A stretch of DNA of 64,000 nucleotides from Anaerocolumna sp. AGMB13020 (GTDB lineage: Bacteria; Bacillota; Clostridia; Lachnospirales; Lachnospiraceae). The DNA lies in NCBI RefSeq assembly GCF_033100115.1, contig NZ_CP136910.1, positions 3,124,001-3,188,000 of the forward strand, read 5' to 3'. Positions 33,094-42,555 of the stretch are shown one piece after another. The position numbers were made by a program, and so were the translations under genes. The notes below the pieces were generated by a model that worked only from the letters and a program-made list of their open reading frames with translations, was not told the DNA's origin and ran no database searches. Positions within the stretch are counted from its first letter, which is position 1. Each line of letters opens with the position of its first letter.

Positions 33094-35541
33094 ATGCAGG
33101 AATTTGATAAAAAAGAGTTTCAGAAAAATGTGGAGGAATATATCGGTGTTTTCTTCCGAAAGCCCATTAAAGATGCCACCAGGCAGCAGATTTATCAGGG
33201 TGTTGCCTATACTGTCAAGAATATGATAATAGATGACTGGCTGGAAGCGCACAAGGCTTATGAGGAGCAGGATTTAAAGACTGTTTATTATCTTTCCATG
33301 GAATTCCTGGTGGGAAGAGCATTGGGAAATATGATAACAAATTTGAAAGCGGATTCTGTCATCCGAGAGGCGCTTGAGGAGATGGAGTGTGACCTGGAGA
33401 CCATTGAAGAGGAAGAGCCTGATGCTGCTCTTGGAAATGGTGGTCTTGGAAGACTGGCAGCTTGTTTTTTGGACTCTTTATCCACACTTGGTTATCCCGC
33501 TTATGGCTGCGGTATTCGTTATAAATACGGAATGTTTGAGCAAAAGATAGAAAATGGCTATCAGGTAGAAGTACCGGATAACTGGCTTAAGAATGGTAAC
33601 CCCTTTGAAATAAAGAGAAGTGAATATGCTACTACGGTAAAGTTCGGTGGTTATGTCAGGATGATACGGGATGAGTACGGAAATGATCGATTTATCCAGG
33701 AGAATTACCAGTCTGTAAGAGCTATTCCTTATGATATGCCCATACTGGGGTATGGAAATCATGTGGTGAATACGCTGCGTATCTGGGATGCAGAGGCCAT
33801 TGATACCTTTAATCTGGATTCCTTTGATAAAGGAGACTACCAAAAGGCAGTAGAGCAGCAGAATCTGGCAAGAACCATATGTGAAGTCCTCTACCCCAAT
33901 GACAATCACATTGCCGGAAAGGAACTGCGTCTGAAACAGCAGTATTTCTTTGTATCAGCCAGCATCCAGAGAGCAGTCAGCAAGTATATGGAAAGACATG
34001 AGAATATCAGAGAGCTTTCTGAAAAGGTAACCTTTCAGCTGAATGATACCCACCCTACGGTTACTGTAGCGGAACTCATGAGAATCCTTTTGGATGATTA
34101 TTACTTGAGCTGGGAGGAGGCCTGGGATATTACCACCAGGACCTGTGCCTATACCAATCATACCATTATGTCAGAGGCTTTGGAGAAATGGCCTATTGAG
34201 CTGTTTAAGAGACTGCTTCCAAGAATCTATCAGATAGTAGAGGAGATTAATCGCAGATTCCTGCTGGTAGTGCTGGAGAAATACCCTTCAGAAGCTAAGA
34301 AGATTGAAAAAATGGCCATTTTATACGATGGCCAGGTAAGAATGGCAAATCTTGCAATAGTAGGAAGCTTTTCTGTTAACGGAGTTGCTAAGCTTCATAC
34401 GGAGATTCTTAAGAATCAGGAATTGAAGGATTTTTATGAACTCTATCCCTGGAAATTCAATAACAAAACCAATGGAATTACCCAGAGAAGATTCCTGCTT
34501 CACGGAAATCCACTACTGGCTTCCTGGGTAACCGGTAAAATTGGCGATGGCTGGATTACTGATCTGGCGCAAATGGATAAACTTACGGCACTGGCGGCAG
34601 ACCCCCTATGCCAGAAAGAGTTCATGGAGATAAAACACCGCAACAAGATAAGGCTGGCGGCTTATATAAAAGAGCATAACGGTATAACCGTAAATCCTGA
34701 TTCCATCTTTGATGTACAGGTGAAAAGGCTTCACGAATACAAGAGACAGCTCCTTAATATCCTTCATGTCATGTACCTTTATAATAAGCTTAAGGAGAAT
34801 CCTGATATGGAATTCTACCCAAGAACCTTTATCTTTGGTGCAAAGGCATCGGCAGGGTATGAAAGAGCAAAAGCTATCATAAAGCTTATTAATAATGTTG
34901 CTGAAGTAATTAACAAAGACGAAACAATCGAAGATAAGATAAAAGTCGTATTTCTCGAGAACTATCGTGTGTCCAATGCAGAGATAATTTTTTCGGCAGC
35001 AGATGTTTCAGAGCAGATATCAACTGCCAGCAAGGAAGCTTCCGGTACTGGCAATATGAAGTTTATGTTAAATGGTGCGCTGACTCTTGGGACCCTTGAT
35101 GGTGCAAATGTGGAGATCGTAGAGGAAGTAGGCGAAGAGAATGTATTTCTCTTCGGGCTTCATTCCGGTGAGGTTATTGAATATGAGCAGCACGGCGGCT
35201 ATAACCCAAGAGAAGTATATAATACTGACAGGGAATTAAAGAGAACGGTGGATCAGCTGGTAGACGGCACCTACAGTGAAACGGATAAGGCTTTATTTTC
35301 TTCTTTGTATGAATCACTTCTGGCAGGTAAAGGCGGAGAACCGGCAGACAGATACTTTATCCTAAAGGATTTCAGATCATACGAAGAAGCCCAGCAGAAA
35401 GTGGAGGAAGCATACAGAAACAGAGAAGGCTGGGCAAAGGCGGCTATCTTAAATACTGCAAAAAGCGGTAAATTCTCTTCTGACCGAACCATAGAAGAAT
35501 ATGTTAGAGATATATGGCACCTTACAAAGGTAAGGAAATAA
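33094..35541 (+). CDS. glgP: Glycogen/starch alpha-glucan phosphorylase
   Basis: An 815-residue PLP enzyme releasing glucose-1-phosphate from alpha-1,4-glucans. Family blocks are VYYLSMEFLVGRALGNM, DAALGNGGLGRLAACFLDSLSTL, QLNDTHPTVTVAELMRIL, RRFLLHGNP and VQVKRLHEYKRQLLN. The PLP lysine is in EASGTGNMKFMLNG near 656, followed by ALTLGTLDGANVEI. Length is normal. GGAGGCAAT precedes the ATG. It lies apart from other glycogen genes, with no glgBCA in view. Confidence 0.97.
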   Translation: MQEFDKKEFQKNVEEYIGVFFRKPIKDATRQQIYQGVAYTVKNMIIDDWLEAHKAYEEQDLKTVYYLSMEFLVGRALGNMITNLKADSVIREALEEMECDLETIEEEEPDAALGNGGLGRLAACFLDSLSTLGYPAYGCGIRYKYGMFEQKIENGYQVEVPDNWLKNGNPFEIKRSEYATTVKFGGYVRMIRDEYGNDRFIQENYQSVRAIPYDMPILGYGNHVVNTLRIWDAEAIDTFNLDSFDKGDYQKAVEQQNLARTICEVLYPNDNHIAGKELRLKQQYFFVSASIQRAVSKYMERHENIRELSEKVTFQLNDTHPTVTVAELMRILLDDYYLSWEEAWDITTRTCAYTNHTIMSEALEKWPIELFKRLLPRIYQIVEEINRRFLLVVLEKYPSEAKKIEKMAILYDGQVRMANLAIVGSFSVNGVAKLHTEILKNQELKDFYELYPWKFNNKTNGITQRRFLLHGNPLLASWVTGKIGDGWITDLAQMDKLTALAADPLCQKEFMEIKHRNKIRLAAYIKEHNGITVNPDSIFDVQVKRLHEYKRQLLNILHVMYLYNKLKENPDMEFYPRTFIFGAKASAGYERAKAIIKLINNVAEVINKDETIEDKIKVVFLENYRVSNAEIIFSAADVSEQISTASKEASGTGNMKFMLNGALTLGTLDGANVEIVEEVGEENVFLFGLHSGEVIEYEQHGGYNPREVYNTDRELKRTVDQLVDGTYSETDKALFSSLYESLLAGKGGEPADRYFILKDFRSYEEAQQKVEEAYRNREGWAKAAILNTAKSGKFSSDRTIEEYVRDIWHLTKVRK

Positions 35542-35629
35542 AACTTTCAGTTAAATTATGTTATAACTGCATTTTAGAGCATGAATAAAATAATCATTTC
35601 TGGTGAAAATATATCTAGAGGTGATGATA

Positions 35630-36514
35630 ATGAAAAAACATAGCTTAGCTGAATTTCTAAAGAGCAAAAGCTTTTATGTGTTATTGGGTATCGGTGCATT
35701 AGCTATCATTGCTATAACCGTAGTCACTCTGAATCAGCCTTCAAGCAACAAGGAAGAGAAGTATCTTGCTGATTTGAATGAGCCTAACGAAGTAGCTGAT
35801 AATGATGTTAAACCTACAGAAACCCCTAACACAACCCCTTCGGACTCTACCAAAAACGAGACTGGTAGTACGAACGACGGGAAAGATGTAGCAGCAGTTC
35901 CTACAGAACCCGGCGGAAACGATGGTTATTTAGAGAATGACCCCGTTGACGACCCTAACTATGCGAATGCCGTAGCAGAAAAAAATGAAACGGATAAAGC
36001 AAATCAGACCGCAGATGCCAAAAAAGATACTGAGAAGGAAGCAGCTGTAACGGAAGAGACCAAACAGGTTATGACTCTGGAGACCTTATACTTTGATGTG
36101 GAAAAAGGTCTGTCATGGCCCATTAACGGGGATGTGCTGTTAAAATACAGCCCCGACCAAGTAATTTATTTTAAGACCTTAGAGCAATTCCGTACGAATC
36201 CTGCACTTATTATCGATGCCAAAATAGGCGCAGAGGTAAACAGTGCAGCTACTGGAATTATCACTTCGATCAAGAAGGTTGATGAAACTGGTGTTACCGT
36301 AACGGTTAATATCGGCAGCGGTTACAGTCTGATATACGGACAGATGGAAAAAGACAGTCTGAAATTTAAGGTTGGCGATGTGGTAAACAAGGGTGATGTA
36401 CTTGGTACAGTTGCAAAGCCTACCATGTATTACTCTGTTGAAGGAAGTAACCTCTATTTCATGGTGGAAAAGGATAACGATACCGTGGATCCCCTCACTT
36501 TATTAAAGAAATAA
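35630..36514 (+). CDS. SpoIIQ-like protein with degenerate M23 domain
   Basis: About 294 residues. I chose the ATG at 35630 (MKKHSLAEF), which has AGAGG at proper spacing; a GTG at 35603 and an ATG at 35624 are also in frame. One transmembrane helix (about 17-36) is followed by an acidic, Thr/Asn-rich linker and a LytM/M23 fold (about 170-290: WPINGDVLLKYSPDQVIYFKTLEQFRTNPALIIDA, GYSLIYGQM, VGDVVNKGDVLGTV). Both zinc motifs are lost: the usual LHF-type motif reads SNLYFMV and no H-x(n)-D remains. This pattern fits forespore SpoIIQ, which binds SpoIIIAH rather than cutting peptidoglycan. A SpoIIQ role is inferred; other pseudo-M23 proteins are possible. Confidence 0.75.
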   Translation: MKKHSLAEFLKSKSFYVLLGIGALAIIAITVVTLNQPSSNKEEKYLADLNEPNEVADNDVKPTETPNTTPSDSTKNETGSTNDGKDVAAVPTEPGGNDGYLENDPVDDPNYANAVAEKNETDKANQTADAKKDTEKEAAVTEETKQVMTLETLYFDVEKGLSWPINGDVLLKYSPDQVIYFKTLEQFRTNPALIIDAKIGAEVNSAATGIITSIKKVDETGVTVTVNIGSGYSLIYGQMEKDSLKFKVGDVVNKGDVLGTVAKPTMYYSVEGSNLYFMVEKDNDTVDPLTLLKK

Positions 36515-36540
36515 CAATTCCAACTTAAGATAACGTATAA

Positions 36541-36576
36541 AAAGGCTGTTCTTTCAAGGGAGTTCAGCCTTTTTTC
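36541..36576 (+). terminator. Terminator after the SpoIIQ-like gene
   Basis: AAAGGCTG and CAGCCTTT pair around a 16-base loop that can pair further, followed by TTTTTT. Confidence 0.85.
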
Positions 36577-36846
36577 CTGCCATCAGGAAATGAACGGGAC
36601 AGGAACCAATAGCGCTCTTTGGAATATAATGATATTATAAAAAATAGCTGATGGCAGGTTACAGCTGACAGGATAATTTGAATCAGTGCTGAAAATTTGC
36701 TGATTAGAAAAATCTGGTGCTTTTCTGAATAAAGGAAAAAGAGGTATACATATCTAAAAAATTCGCAGCTGAAACTTCTTACACTTTATTTGACCTCATT
36801 GAAAAGCACTATATTTTTGGCTGCTTGACATAGATATGCAAAAAGG

Positions 36847-36881
36847 TGGGCGAGCGAAAGAAATTTTGCCGCCCATTTTTT
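36847..36881 (+). terminator. Orphan terminator upstream of the GDPD gene
   Basis: TGGGCGAGCGAAA and TTTTGCCGCCCA pair with one bulged A around GAAA, followed by TTTTTT at 36876-36881. No gene precedes it since the terminator at 36576. It may end a small RNA from 36577-36846 or be an attenuator in the leader of the next gene. Confidence 0.7.
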
Positions 36882-36948
36882 GAATTGCTTGATTTTTACT
36901 AACCTTGAGTATACAATTAAAAATAGATTTTATACGGCAGGGACGACC

Positions 36949-38781
36949 ATGAGCGAAATGAAAATTCTAAGTAAAATAAATAAAGTGATCCATATTTATA
37001 CCGGAACAGTGAAAAGAATAGCAAGAAACATACACTATCTTGTGGTTGGACAAGGTTTAATCATGGGTTTTGCATACTTTCTACTGTTTCCCTTTGTCAG
37101 TAAGATATTTGGCTTAGCTCTTAAACTAACCGGCTATAGTTATATCACAGCAGGCAATATTGGAAAATTTCTTATGCACCCCATTACCATAGGTACAAAT
37201 TTGGTACTGTTTTTTGTAATCGGACTCTTTCTGACCTTTGATATAATCTTTCTTATCATATTCTTTTCCGCCACGGAAAGAGAGCAGAAGCTTAATCCCG
37301 TTATGGTAGTAAAGCTTACCATATACCGTTGGTTTTATTGTCTTAAAATAGGAAAAGGTACAGTTATCTTAACCTCCTGGATACTGTCTGTGTTAAGCTG
37401 CGTACCATTTATCCTGTTTTCCATGTGGCGGTTTCGAATATTTCAGTATTATATTGAAGAAGCACCGGAAAGATTTCTTATTGTCGGTTTTGGAATTGCA
37501 GTCGTGGTTTTGCTGATTTATCTTTATTTTTGGGGACCATACTATTTTCATAGCCTATTGGCAAAAAAGAACGGACTTCTTACTGTGACCAGAAAAGATG
37601 TATCGTATAGAGAAAGAAGGAAAGCATTACTTTATATTATTGGCTGGAATATTCTGCTGACTGGTTTTCTTTTTATCATCTATGCCTTTACCATGCTGAT
37701 TACAACTCTGCTGGTATCAGGGTTTGCCGATAAGGTACAGGCAACAGCTACTTTTATAGAAGTATATGACAGCATGAGTGTATACCTGGCCCTCATTATG
37801 TTCGTTATCAGTATAACGGTTAATATGGCACTTACAACCTATCTTTATCATCGCCACAGAAAGTTAAAAATCAACGGCCAGGCAGAAGCAGAGGAATTTT
37901 TTAAGCCAGCCTATCCATATAAAAAAATCGTATATTTTCTGCTTGTAACATTGTTTTGTATTAATTTCTATTATTTTTACCAGGTTGTCCGTAATGGTTC
38001 AGCGCTGGACTACATGAATCTTGAAGCTATACAGGTAACTTCCCACAGAGGTTATTCTCATTCTGTTCCGGAAAATACCCTGATTGCCATTGATAAAGCT
38101 ATAGAAGAGCAGGCTGATTATGTTGAGGTGGATGTCAGAGTTACCGAAGACGGAGAGCTGGTGCTAATGCATGATGCCAGCTTAAAACGAACCACCGGGT
38201 TGAATAAATATGTATGGAACACCACTTATGAGGAAATCAGCCAGCTGGATGCAGGAAGCTGGTTTTCCAGTGATTTTGCAGGTACCACTGTTCCTACTGT
38301 GCGGGAGCTTTTCGAATTAAGCAAAGGTAAGGTATTGTTAAATCTGGATTTAAAATACCGCAATGATAAGGAAGAGCTTGCAGAAAAAGTAGTAGAATTA
38401 ATCAAAGAGTATGATATGCAGCTGCAATGTATTATTACCTCCACCAGTCTTCGCTGTCTGAAGCAGGTTAAGGAGGCAGAGGGAGAAATCAGAACCGGAT
38501 ATATTACCTATGGACTTTATCCGAGCCTGTATAATAATACCGCAGTGGACTTCTTTAGTATGAAAGCAAATCTTGTTACAAAAAATATTGTAAATGAAGC
38601 ACATAAAAGAGGTAAGAAGATTCATGTCTGGACGGTGAATTCCAGAAAAGAAATAGAACGGCTGCAAAGACTTGGAGTGGATAATATCATTACGGATAAC
38701 CCTTCCTATGCAAAACAGATTCTTCACAATGATGAATCGGATAAGTTTCTGGCAACACTTTTAAAGATAATAAAAGATTAG
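36949..38781 (+). CDS. Membrane-anchored glycerophosphodiester phosphodiesterase
   Basis: About 610 residues. The N-terminal half has about seven or eight membrane helices of the kind often fused to GDPD in clostridia. The catalytic domain (from about 360) shows HRGYSHSVPENTLIAI, YVEVDVRVTEDGELVLMHD with the metal-binding EVD, and HVWTVNSRKEIERLQRLGVDNIITDNP. It would split glycerophosphodiesters into glycerol-3-phosphate and an alcohol, from lipids or teichoic acid. I prefer the ATG at 36949 (weak AGGG upstream) or 36958; the frame is open back to a TTG at 36880, but that lies in the T run of a terminator. Confidence 0.88.
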   Translation: MSEMKILSKINKVIHIYTGTVKRIARNIHYLVVGQGLIMGFAYFLLFPFVSKIFGLALKLTGYSYITAGNIGKFLMHPITIGTNLVLFFVIGLFLTFDIIFLIIFFSATEREQKLNPVMVVKLTIYRWFYCLKIGKGTVILTSWILSVLSCVPFILFSMWRFRIFQYYIEEAPERFLIVGFGIAVVVLLIYLYFWGPYYFHSLLAKKNGLLTVTRKDVSYRERRKALLYIIGWNILLTGFLFIIYAFTMLITTLLVSGFADKVQATATFIEVYDSMSVYLALIMFVISITVNMALTTYLYHRHRKLKINGQAEAEEFFKPAYPYKKIVYFLLVTLFCINFYYFYQVVRNGSALDYMNLEAIQVTSHRGYSHSVPENTLIAIDKAIEEQADYVEVDVRVTEDGELVLMHDASLKRTTGLNKYVWNTTYEEISQLDAGSWFSSDFAGTTVPTVRELFELSKGKVLLNLDLKYRNDKEELAEKVVELIKEYDMQLQCIITSTSLRCLKQVKEAEGEIRTGYITYGLYPSLYNNTAVDFFSMKANLVTKNIVNEAHKRGKKIHVWTVNSRKEIERLQRLGVDNIITDNPSYAKQILHNDESDKFLATLLKIIKD

Positions 38782-38997
38782 TTTTATGCCATACTTACTA
38801 TTGACTGTTAGTGGATAACATAATATGATAGGACTAGTAGTATTCCTATGATCAGATGCACGAAAAGAAAGCACAGCAGGCTGTTATTCTAATTGAATTC
38901 GGGGCACAGGGTAACCTGTTTTTTCTGGAAACACAGAGAAAGGCTTTGAAAATTAAGGATAGGAATCAGGATAAGAACGGGCTTAGGAGGACATTGT

Positions 38998-39462
38998 ATG
39001 AGCGAAGAAACAAAGGCACTTGCAGGTAAGCTTTTTAATGAGGTGTGGGCTTTGATGGATAAAGAGGCAAGATCGGAAGACGAGAATTATCTCATGGTGC
39101 ATACAGCACATGCTTCTCTCTATCACTGGATACAGGCTGGAACTCCTCACAACGTCTATGTGGGTGAATGGCAGCTGTCCAGAGTATATGCACTTCTTGG
39201 CAATTTTGATTCTTGTATCTATCACGGGAAGAGAGCGTTGCAGCTTTGTGAGCGCAATAACTTTCAGGGCTTTGCTTTAGCATATGCCTATGAGGCTTTA
39301 ACCAGGGCATATCTTGTGAAAGGAAATAAAAGTGAATGTACGAAGTATCTGGAGCTGGCCTTACGAGAGACCGATAAAGTGCAGGAAAAAGAGAGCAAGG
39401 AGCTGCTGACGAAAGATTTAGATGAGCTGCAGCATAAGATCATGATACAATTCATGAACTAG
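38998..39462 (+). CDS. TPR-like helical protein
   Basis: A 154-residue all-helical soluble protein. Two tetratricopeptide-like pairs are visible: WQLSRVYALLGNFDSCIYHGKRALQLCERN and AYAYEALTRAYLVKGNKSECTKYLELALRETDKV. The N-terminal part has HTAHASLYHWIQAGTPHNVYVGEWQLSRVY, a recurring arrangement in uncharacterised bacterial proteins. TTAGGAGGACATTGT supports the ATG. No partner gene is adjacent, so the role (probably protein-protein contact) is unknown. Confidence 0.75.
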   Translation: MSEETKALAGKLFNEVWALMDKEARSEDENYLMVHTAHASLYHWIQAGTPHNVYVGEWQLSRVYALLGNFDSCIYHGKRALQLCERNNFQGFALAYAYEALTRAYLVKGNKSECTKYLELALRETDKVQEKESKELLTKDLDELQHKIMIQFMN

Positions 39463-39749
39463 AAATTGCATTTGAAGGTTCACTGCCAGATCGCTCAGTA
39501 ATTGAGTTTTGGTATGTTATAAAGATGAGAATATTAAATATACAGGGTATGCACCAGCTTGTTTCAACAGGAGAAGAGCCGGCAGCAGCCCTTTTTGTAT
39601 ATTCTTAAGGAGTATAAAGATAAAGCAACAGGGCAGCTGGGGAGGTTTTAATTGGTTTATGAATTAATGGTATCTCCATATAATCTCCATAAGCTTTATT
39701 TAGAATAGAGGAAGAATGTTCATGTAGGATATAGAACAGGAGGAAGAAC

Positions 39750-41936
39750 ATGGAGAGTACGACAATTCACGGAGTACTTATGGTAGAAGGTCTGAAAGAG
39801 GAAGACGGTGCCAAACGTATTGAAAAATCTCTTAAGAAACATAAGGGAGTCATACAAGCCAAGGCATTATTAGACAGCTCCAATGTCTATCTTACTTATA
39901 AGGTGGAAGAAGTATCCCTTGAGGAACTAGCCGGTGTAGTAGAAGCGCTGGGTTTTCAGGTTATGAACAAGCCAGCGGGAAAAAGGGCGGTTCAGACGAC
40001 GCAGGCAGGCAACAGCAGTAGTGGTGACAGCAACCGGGTAACGGTAGTGCTTGCCATTGAAGGCATGTCCTGCGGTGCCTGCGAAATGAAAATCGAAGAC
40101 AGACTGAACGAATTAGAGGGAATAGAAAAAGCTAAAGTTAGCTATAAAAATGCCAATGCCCTGATTACCTATCAGCCAAAAAAAATTAGTCAGAAAACCA
40201 TTGAAGCAGAAATTGAGAAGTTGGATTATCATATCGGCACAAAAGAAAACAAGAAGGCAAGGGAGGATAAAACCAGCATAAGCCAGCTGTTGGGTATTGG
40301 TATCATTCTTCTTGCAGTCTTCATGCTTCAAAAAAATACAGGCTTATTTCAGCTGGTACCTCAGATAAATCAGAATATGGGATATGGTCTGCTATTCTTA
40401 ATCGGTATCATAACTTCTCTCCATTGCGTTGCTATGTGCGGAGGTATTAACCTGTCCCAATGTGTGAATTATGGCGGAGGAGAAAGCTCTGGAACCGGCC
40501 TGACGAAATTTAAGCCGGGTATTTTATATAACGGGGGAAGGGTAGTATCCTATACTCTCATTGGAGGTATTGTAGGTGCTTTAGGTTCTGTCATAAGCCT
40601 GTCCGGCTCTGCCAGAGGATTAGTTGCAGTAGTTGCCGGAGTCTTTATGGTAATAATGGGACTAAATATGCTAAATATCTTTCCTGCCTTGAAAAAAATT
40701 GTTCCCAGGATGCCAAAGGTATTCCGCAGAAAATTAGCGGTTTCCGGTAAAAGCAGAGGGCCGTTTTATATCGGACTCTTGAATGGTCTAATGCCCTGCG
40801 GTCCTTTACAGTCCATGCAGCTGTATGCTCTGGGTACGGGAAGTTTTTTTGGAGGAGCCTTATCCATGTTCTTATTCAGCCTGGGAACGGTACCTCTGAT
40901 GTTTGGCTTTGGTGCCGTTGCAGGTATCTTAAACAGTAAATACACAAAGAAAATGATGAAGGTCAGCGCGGCTCTGGTAATGGCATTAGGAGTTATTATG
41001 TTAAACAGGGGGCTGAGCTTATCAGGAATCGATCTGGTCCGTGCATCCGGCACACAGGAGGCAGGTAACACAGCAAAGGTAGAGGCAGAGGTGCAGTCCG
41101 TCACGACCAAATTACAGCCAGGTGGTTACGAACCCATTGTAGTGCAGAAAGGTATTCCTGTTAAATGGACCATACAGGCAGAAAAAAAGGATATTAACGG
41201 TTGTAATGAGACGATTATCATACCTGCCTATAACATAGAAGTGACCCTTACAGAAGGAGATAACCTGGTAGAGTTTACCCCGGATAAGAGTGGGACAGTA
41301 GCTTATTCCTGCTGGATGGGAATGATTCGTTCAAGCATAAGAGTAGTTGATGACATAAAAGATAAGACAGCTGTTACAGCGGCAGATGATACTGCCGGCC
41401 AGGATACAGCTTCAGGAGACAGTGACAATGGAGCGGGAGGCAGCAGTGGTTCAACAAGCAGCGGGCTAATCGGGAATAACACCTCCGGAGCCTTAAGCGG
41501 CTGTTGTCAGGCACCGCCGGAGGGCTTTGAAGATGGAAAGATTCCTACGGATGATATCGCCGTTGCCAAGGTTGAAGATAATAAACAGGAAGTAACGGTA
41601 ACAGTAGATAATAACGGCTACTCCCCGGCAGTAGTTGTATTACAAAGAGGCGTAGAAGCCAAGATAAAGTTTGACGGAAAAGAGCTGAACGGCTGTAATT
41701 ATCTGGTGGTATTTCCTGAATATCAGGGACAGCTGGATCTCACACAGCAGACGGAGACCCCCTGGCTAACCATTACAGAGGATTTTACCTTCCAATGCAG
41801 TATGAGTATGCTTCATGGTTACGTGAAGGTGGTAGATGATATAAATAACATAAACCTGGATGAAATCAGAAATGAAATTGATAACTACACACCCAGCGAT
41901 TCTTCTCTTGGCGGCTGCTGCGGCCCAACGGAGTAA
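39750..41936 (+). CDS. HMA / SafE-like membrane / cupredoxin-like fusion protein
   Basis: A 728-residue fusion. Residues 1-72 form an HMA-like ferredoxin fold without its Cys pair; 96-165 form a second HMA domain with GMSCGAC (C108, C111). Six or seven membrane helices follow (about 180-440) with SLHCVAMCGGINLSQC and GLMPCGPLQSMQLYALGTGS, the pattern of the SafE/UreH-like and DsbD_2 families. Two cupredoxin-like domains end it: one near 455-535 (NGCNETIIIPAYNIEV ... SCWMGMIRSSIRVV) and one near 610-705 (NGCNYLVVFPEYQG ... QCSMSMLHGYVKVV), each with the NGCN and CxM residues suited to copper. CC motifs stand at the linker and C-terminus. A role in copper or heavy-metal export or delivery is inferred. 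AGGAGGAAGAAC precedes the ATG. Confidence 0.85.
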   Translation: MESTTIHGVLMVEGLKEEDGAKRIEKSLKKHKGVIQAKALLDSSNVYLTYKVEEVSLEELAGVVEALGFQVMNKPAGKRAVQTTQAGNSSSGDSNRVTVVLAIEGMSCGACEMKIEDRLNELEGIEKAKVSYKNANALITYQPKKISQKTIEAEIEKLDYHIGTKENKKAREDKTSISQLLGIGIILLAVFMLQKNTGLFQLVPQINQNMGYGLLFLIGIITSLHCVAMCGGINLSQCVNYGGGESSGTGLTKFKPGILYNGGRVVSYTLIGGIVGALGSVISLSGSARGLVAVVAGVFMVIMGLNMLNIFPALKKIVPRMPKVFRRKLAVSGKSRGPFYIGLLNGLMPCGPLQSMQLYALGTGSFFGGALSMFLFSLGTVPLMFGFGAVAGILNSKYTKKMMKVSAALVMALGVIMLNRGLSLSGIDLVRASGTQEAGNTAKVEAEVQSVTTKLQPGGYEPIVVQKGIPVKWTIQAEKKDINGCNETIIIPAYNIEVTLTEGDNLVEFTPDKSGTVAYSCWMGMIRSSIRVVDDIKDKTAVTAADDTAGQDTASGDSDNGAGGSSGSTSSGLIGNNTSGALSGCCQAPPEGFEDGKIPTDDIAVAKVEDNKQEVTVTVDNNGYSPAVVVLQRGVEAKIKFDGKELNGCNYLVVFPEYQGQLDLTQQTETPWLTITEDFTFQCSMSMLHGYVKVVDDINNINLDEIRNEIDNYTPSDSSLGGCCGPTE

Positions 41937-42232
41937 CTACGTTTTGAAGCCATTTACATTACACGGATACTGCGTTGCCGTATACAGGCATAGCATACCT
42001 GATACTGAGACCGCAAATCCCCATTCCTCCGCCTTTGCCTCAGCGTAAATATCAGGCACTGTTATTAATCAATATCTATGCAATACAGTACTAATCGTTA
42101 TCCAGGCGAATTCTAATGAAGAGAGGCTAAAAACATCTAGTTCTTTTATGCTCATATAAAACTAAGAATAATGTGGCAGTCTCATAATTCATAAAAGTAA
42201 GGAATACACAAAATAAGCGAATATATATACAC

Positions 42233-42280
42233 AAAAAACCGGAAAACTCCTGAAATAAGTGCAGAGTTTTCCGGTTTTTT
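42233..42280. terminator. Strong bidirectional terminator
   Basis: AAAAAACCGGAAAACTC and GAGTTTTCCGGTTTTTT pair perfectly over 17 bases around a 13-base loop, with A and T runs working on both strands. It lies 297 bases after the fusion gene. Confidence 0.85.
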
Positions 42281-42361
42281 ATTATTGCAAGGCAGTATAA
42301 AAGTAGTTATTATAGAATACTTAAAAAATGAAACCCAAAATATATTATTAAATAAAGTACC

Positions 42362-42455
42362 TACTATCAAATATAAAGCCGCTAGTAAAACACTATTAAA
42401 TAAAATATTACTATTAAATATAAAGCTACTAAGTAAAATATCATTAAGTAAAGCT
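42362..42455. repeat. Imperfect 47-bp tandem repeat in AT-rich DNA
   Basis: TACTATCAAATATAAAGC at 42362 recurs as TACTATTAAATATAAAGC at 42409, and the following bases (CTAGTAAAAC / CTAAGTAAAAT) match too. Fragments of the unit (ATTATAAAGCTACTATT near 42493) continue to about 42510. No coding frame crosses it. Confidence 0.6.
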
Positions 42456-42555
42456 ATTATATAAAATACATAAAAATACCTAAAATACCATTATAAAGCT
42501 ACTATTCAACTAACTACTAAAAAAATAATTAAAGATCAAATGTCTTATTAATTCA

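Noticed and set aside
36880..36948. Upstream extension of the GDPD gene to a TTG at 36880.
   Set aside because: The TTG falls in the T run of a terminator hairpin and lacks a ribosome site.
41860..42048. A 62-residue plus-strand frame overlapping the end of the HMA/SafE fusion gene.
   Set aside because: It starts inside the coding sequence in another frame, has no ribosome site and shows no recognisable protein pattern.
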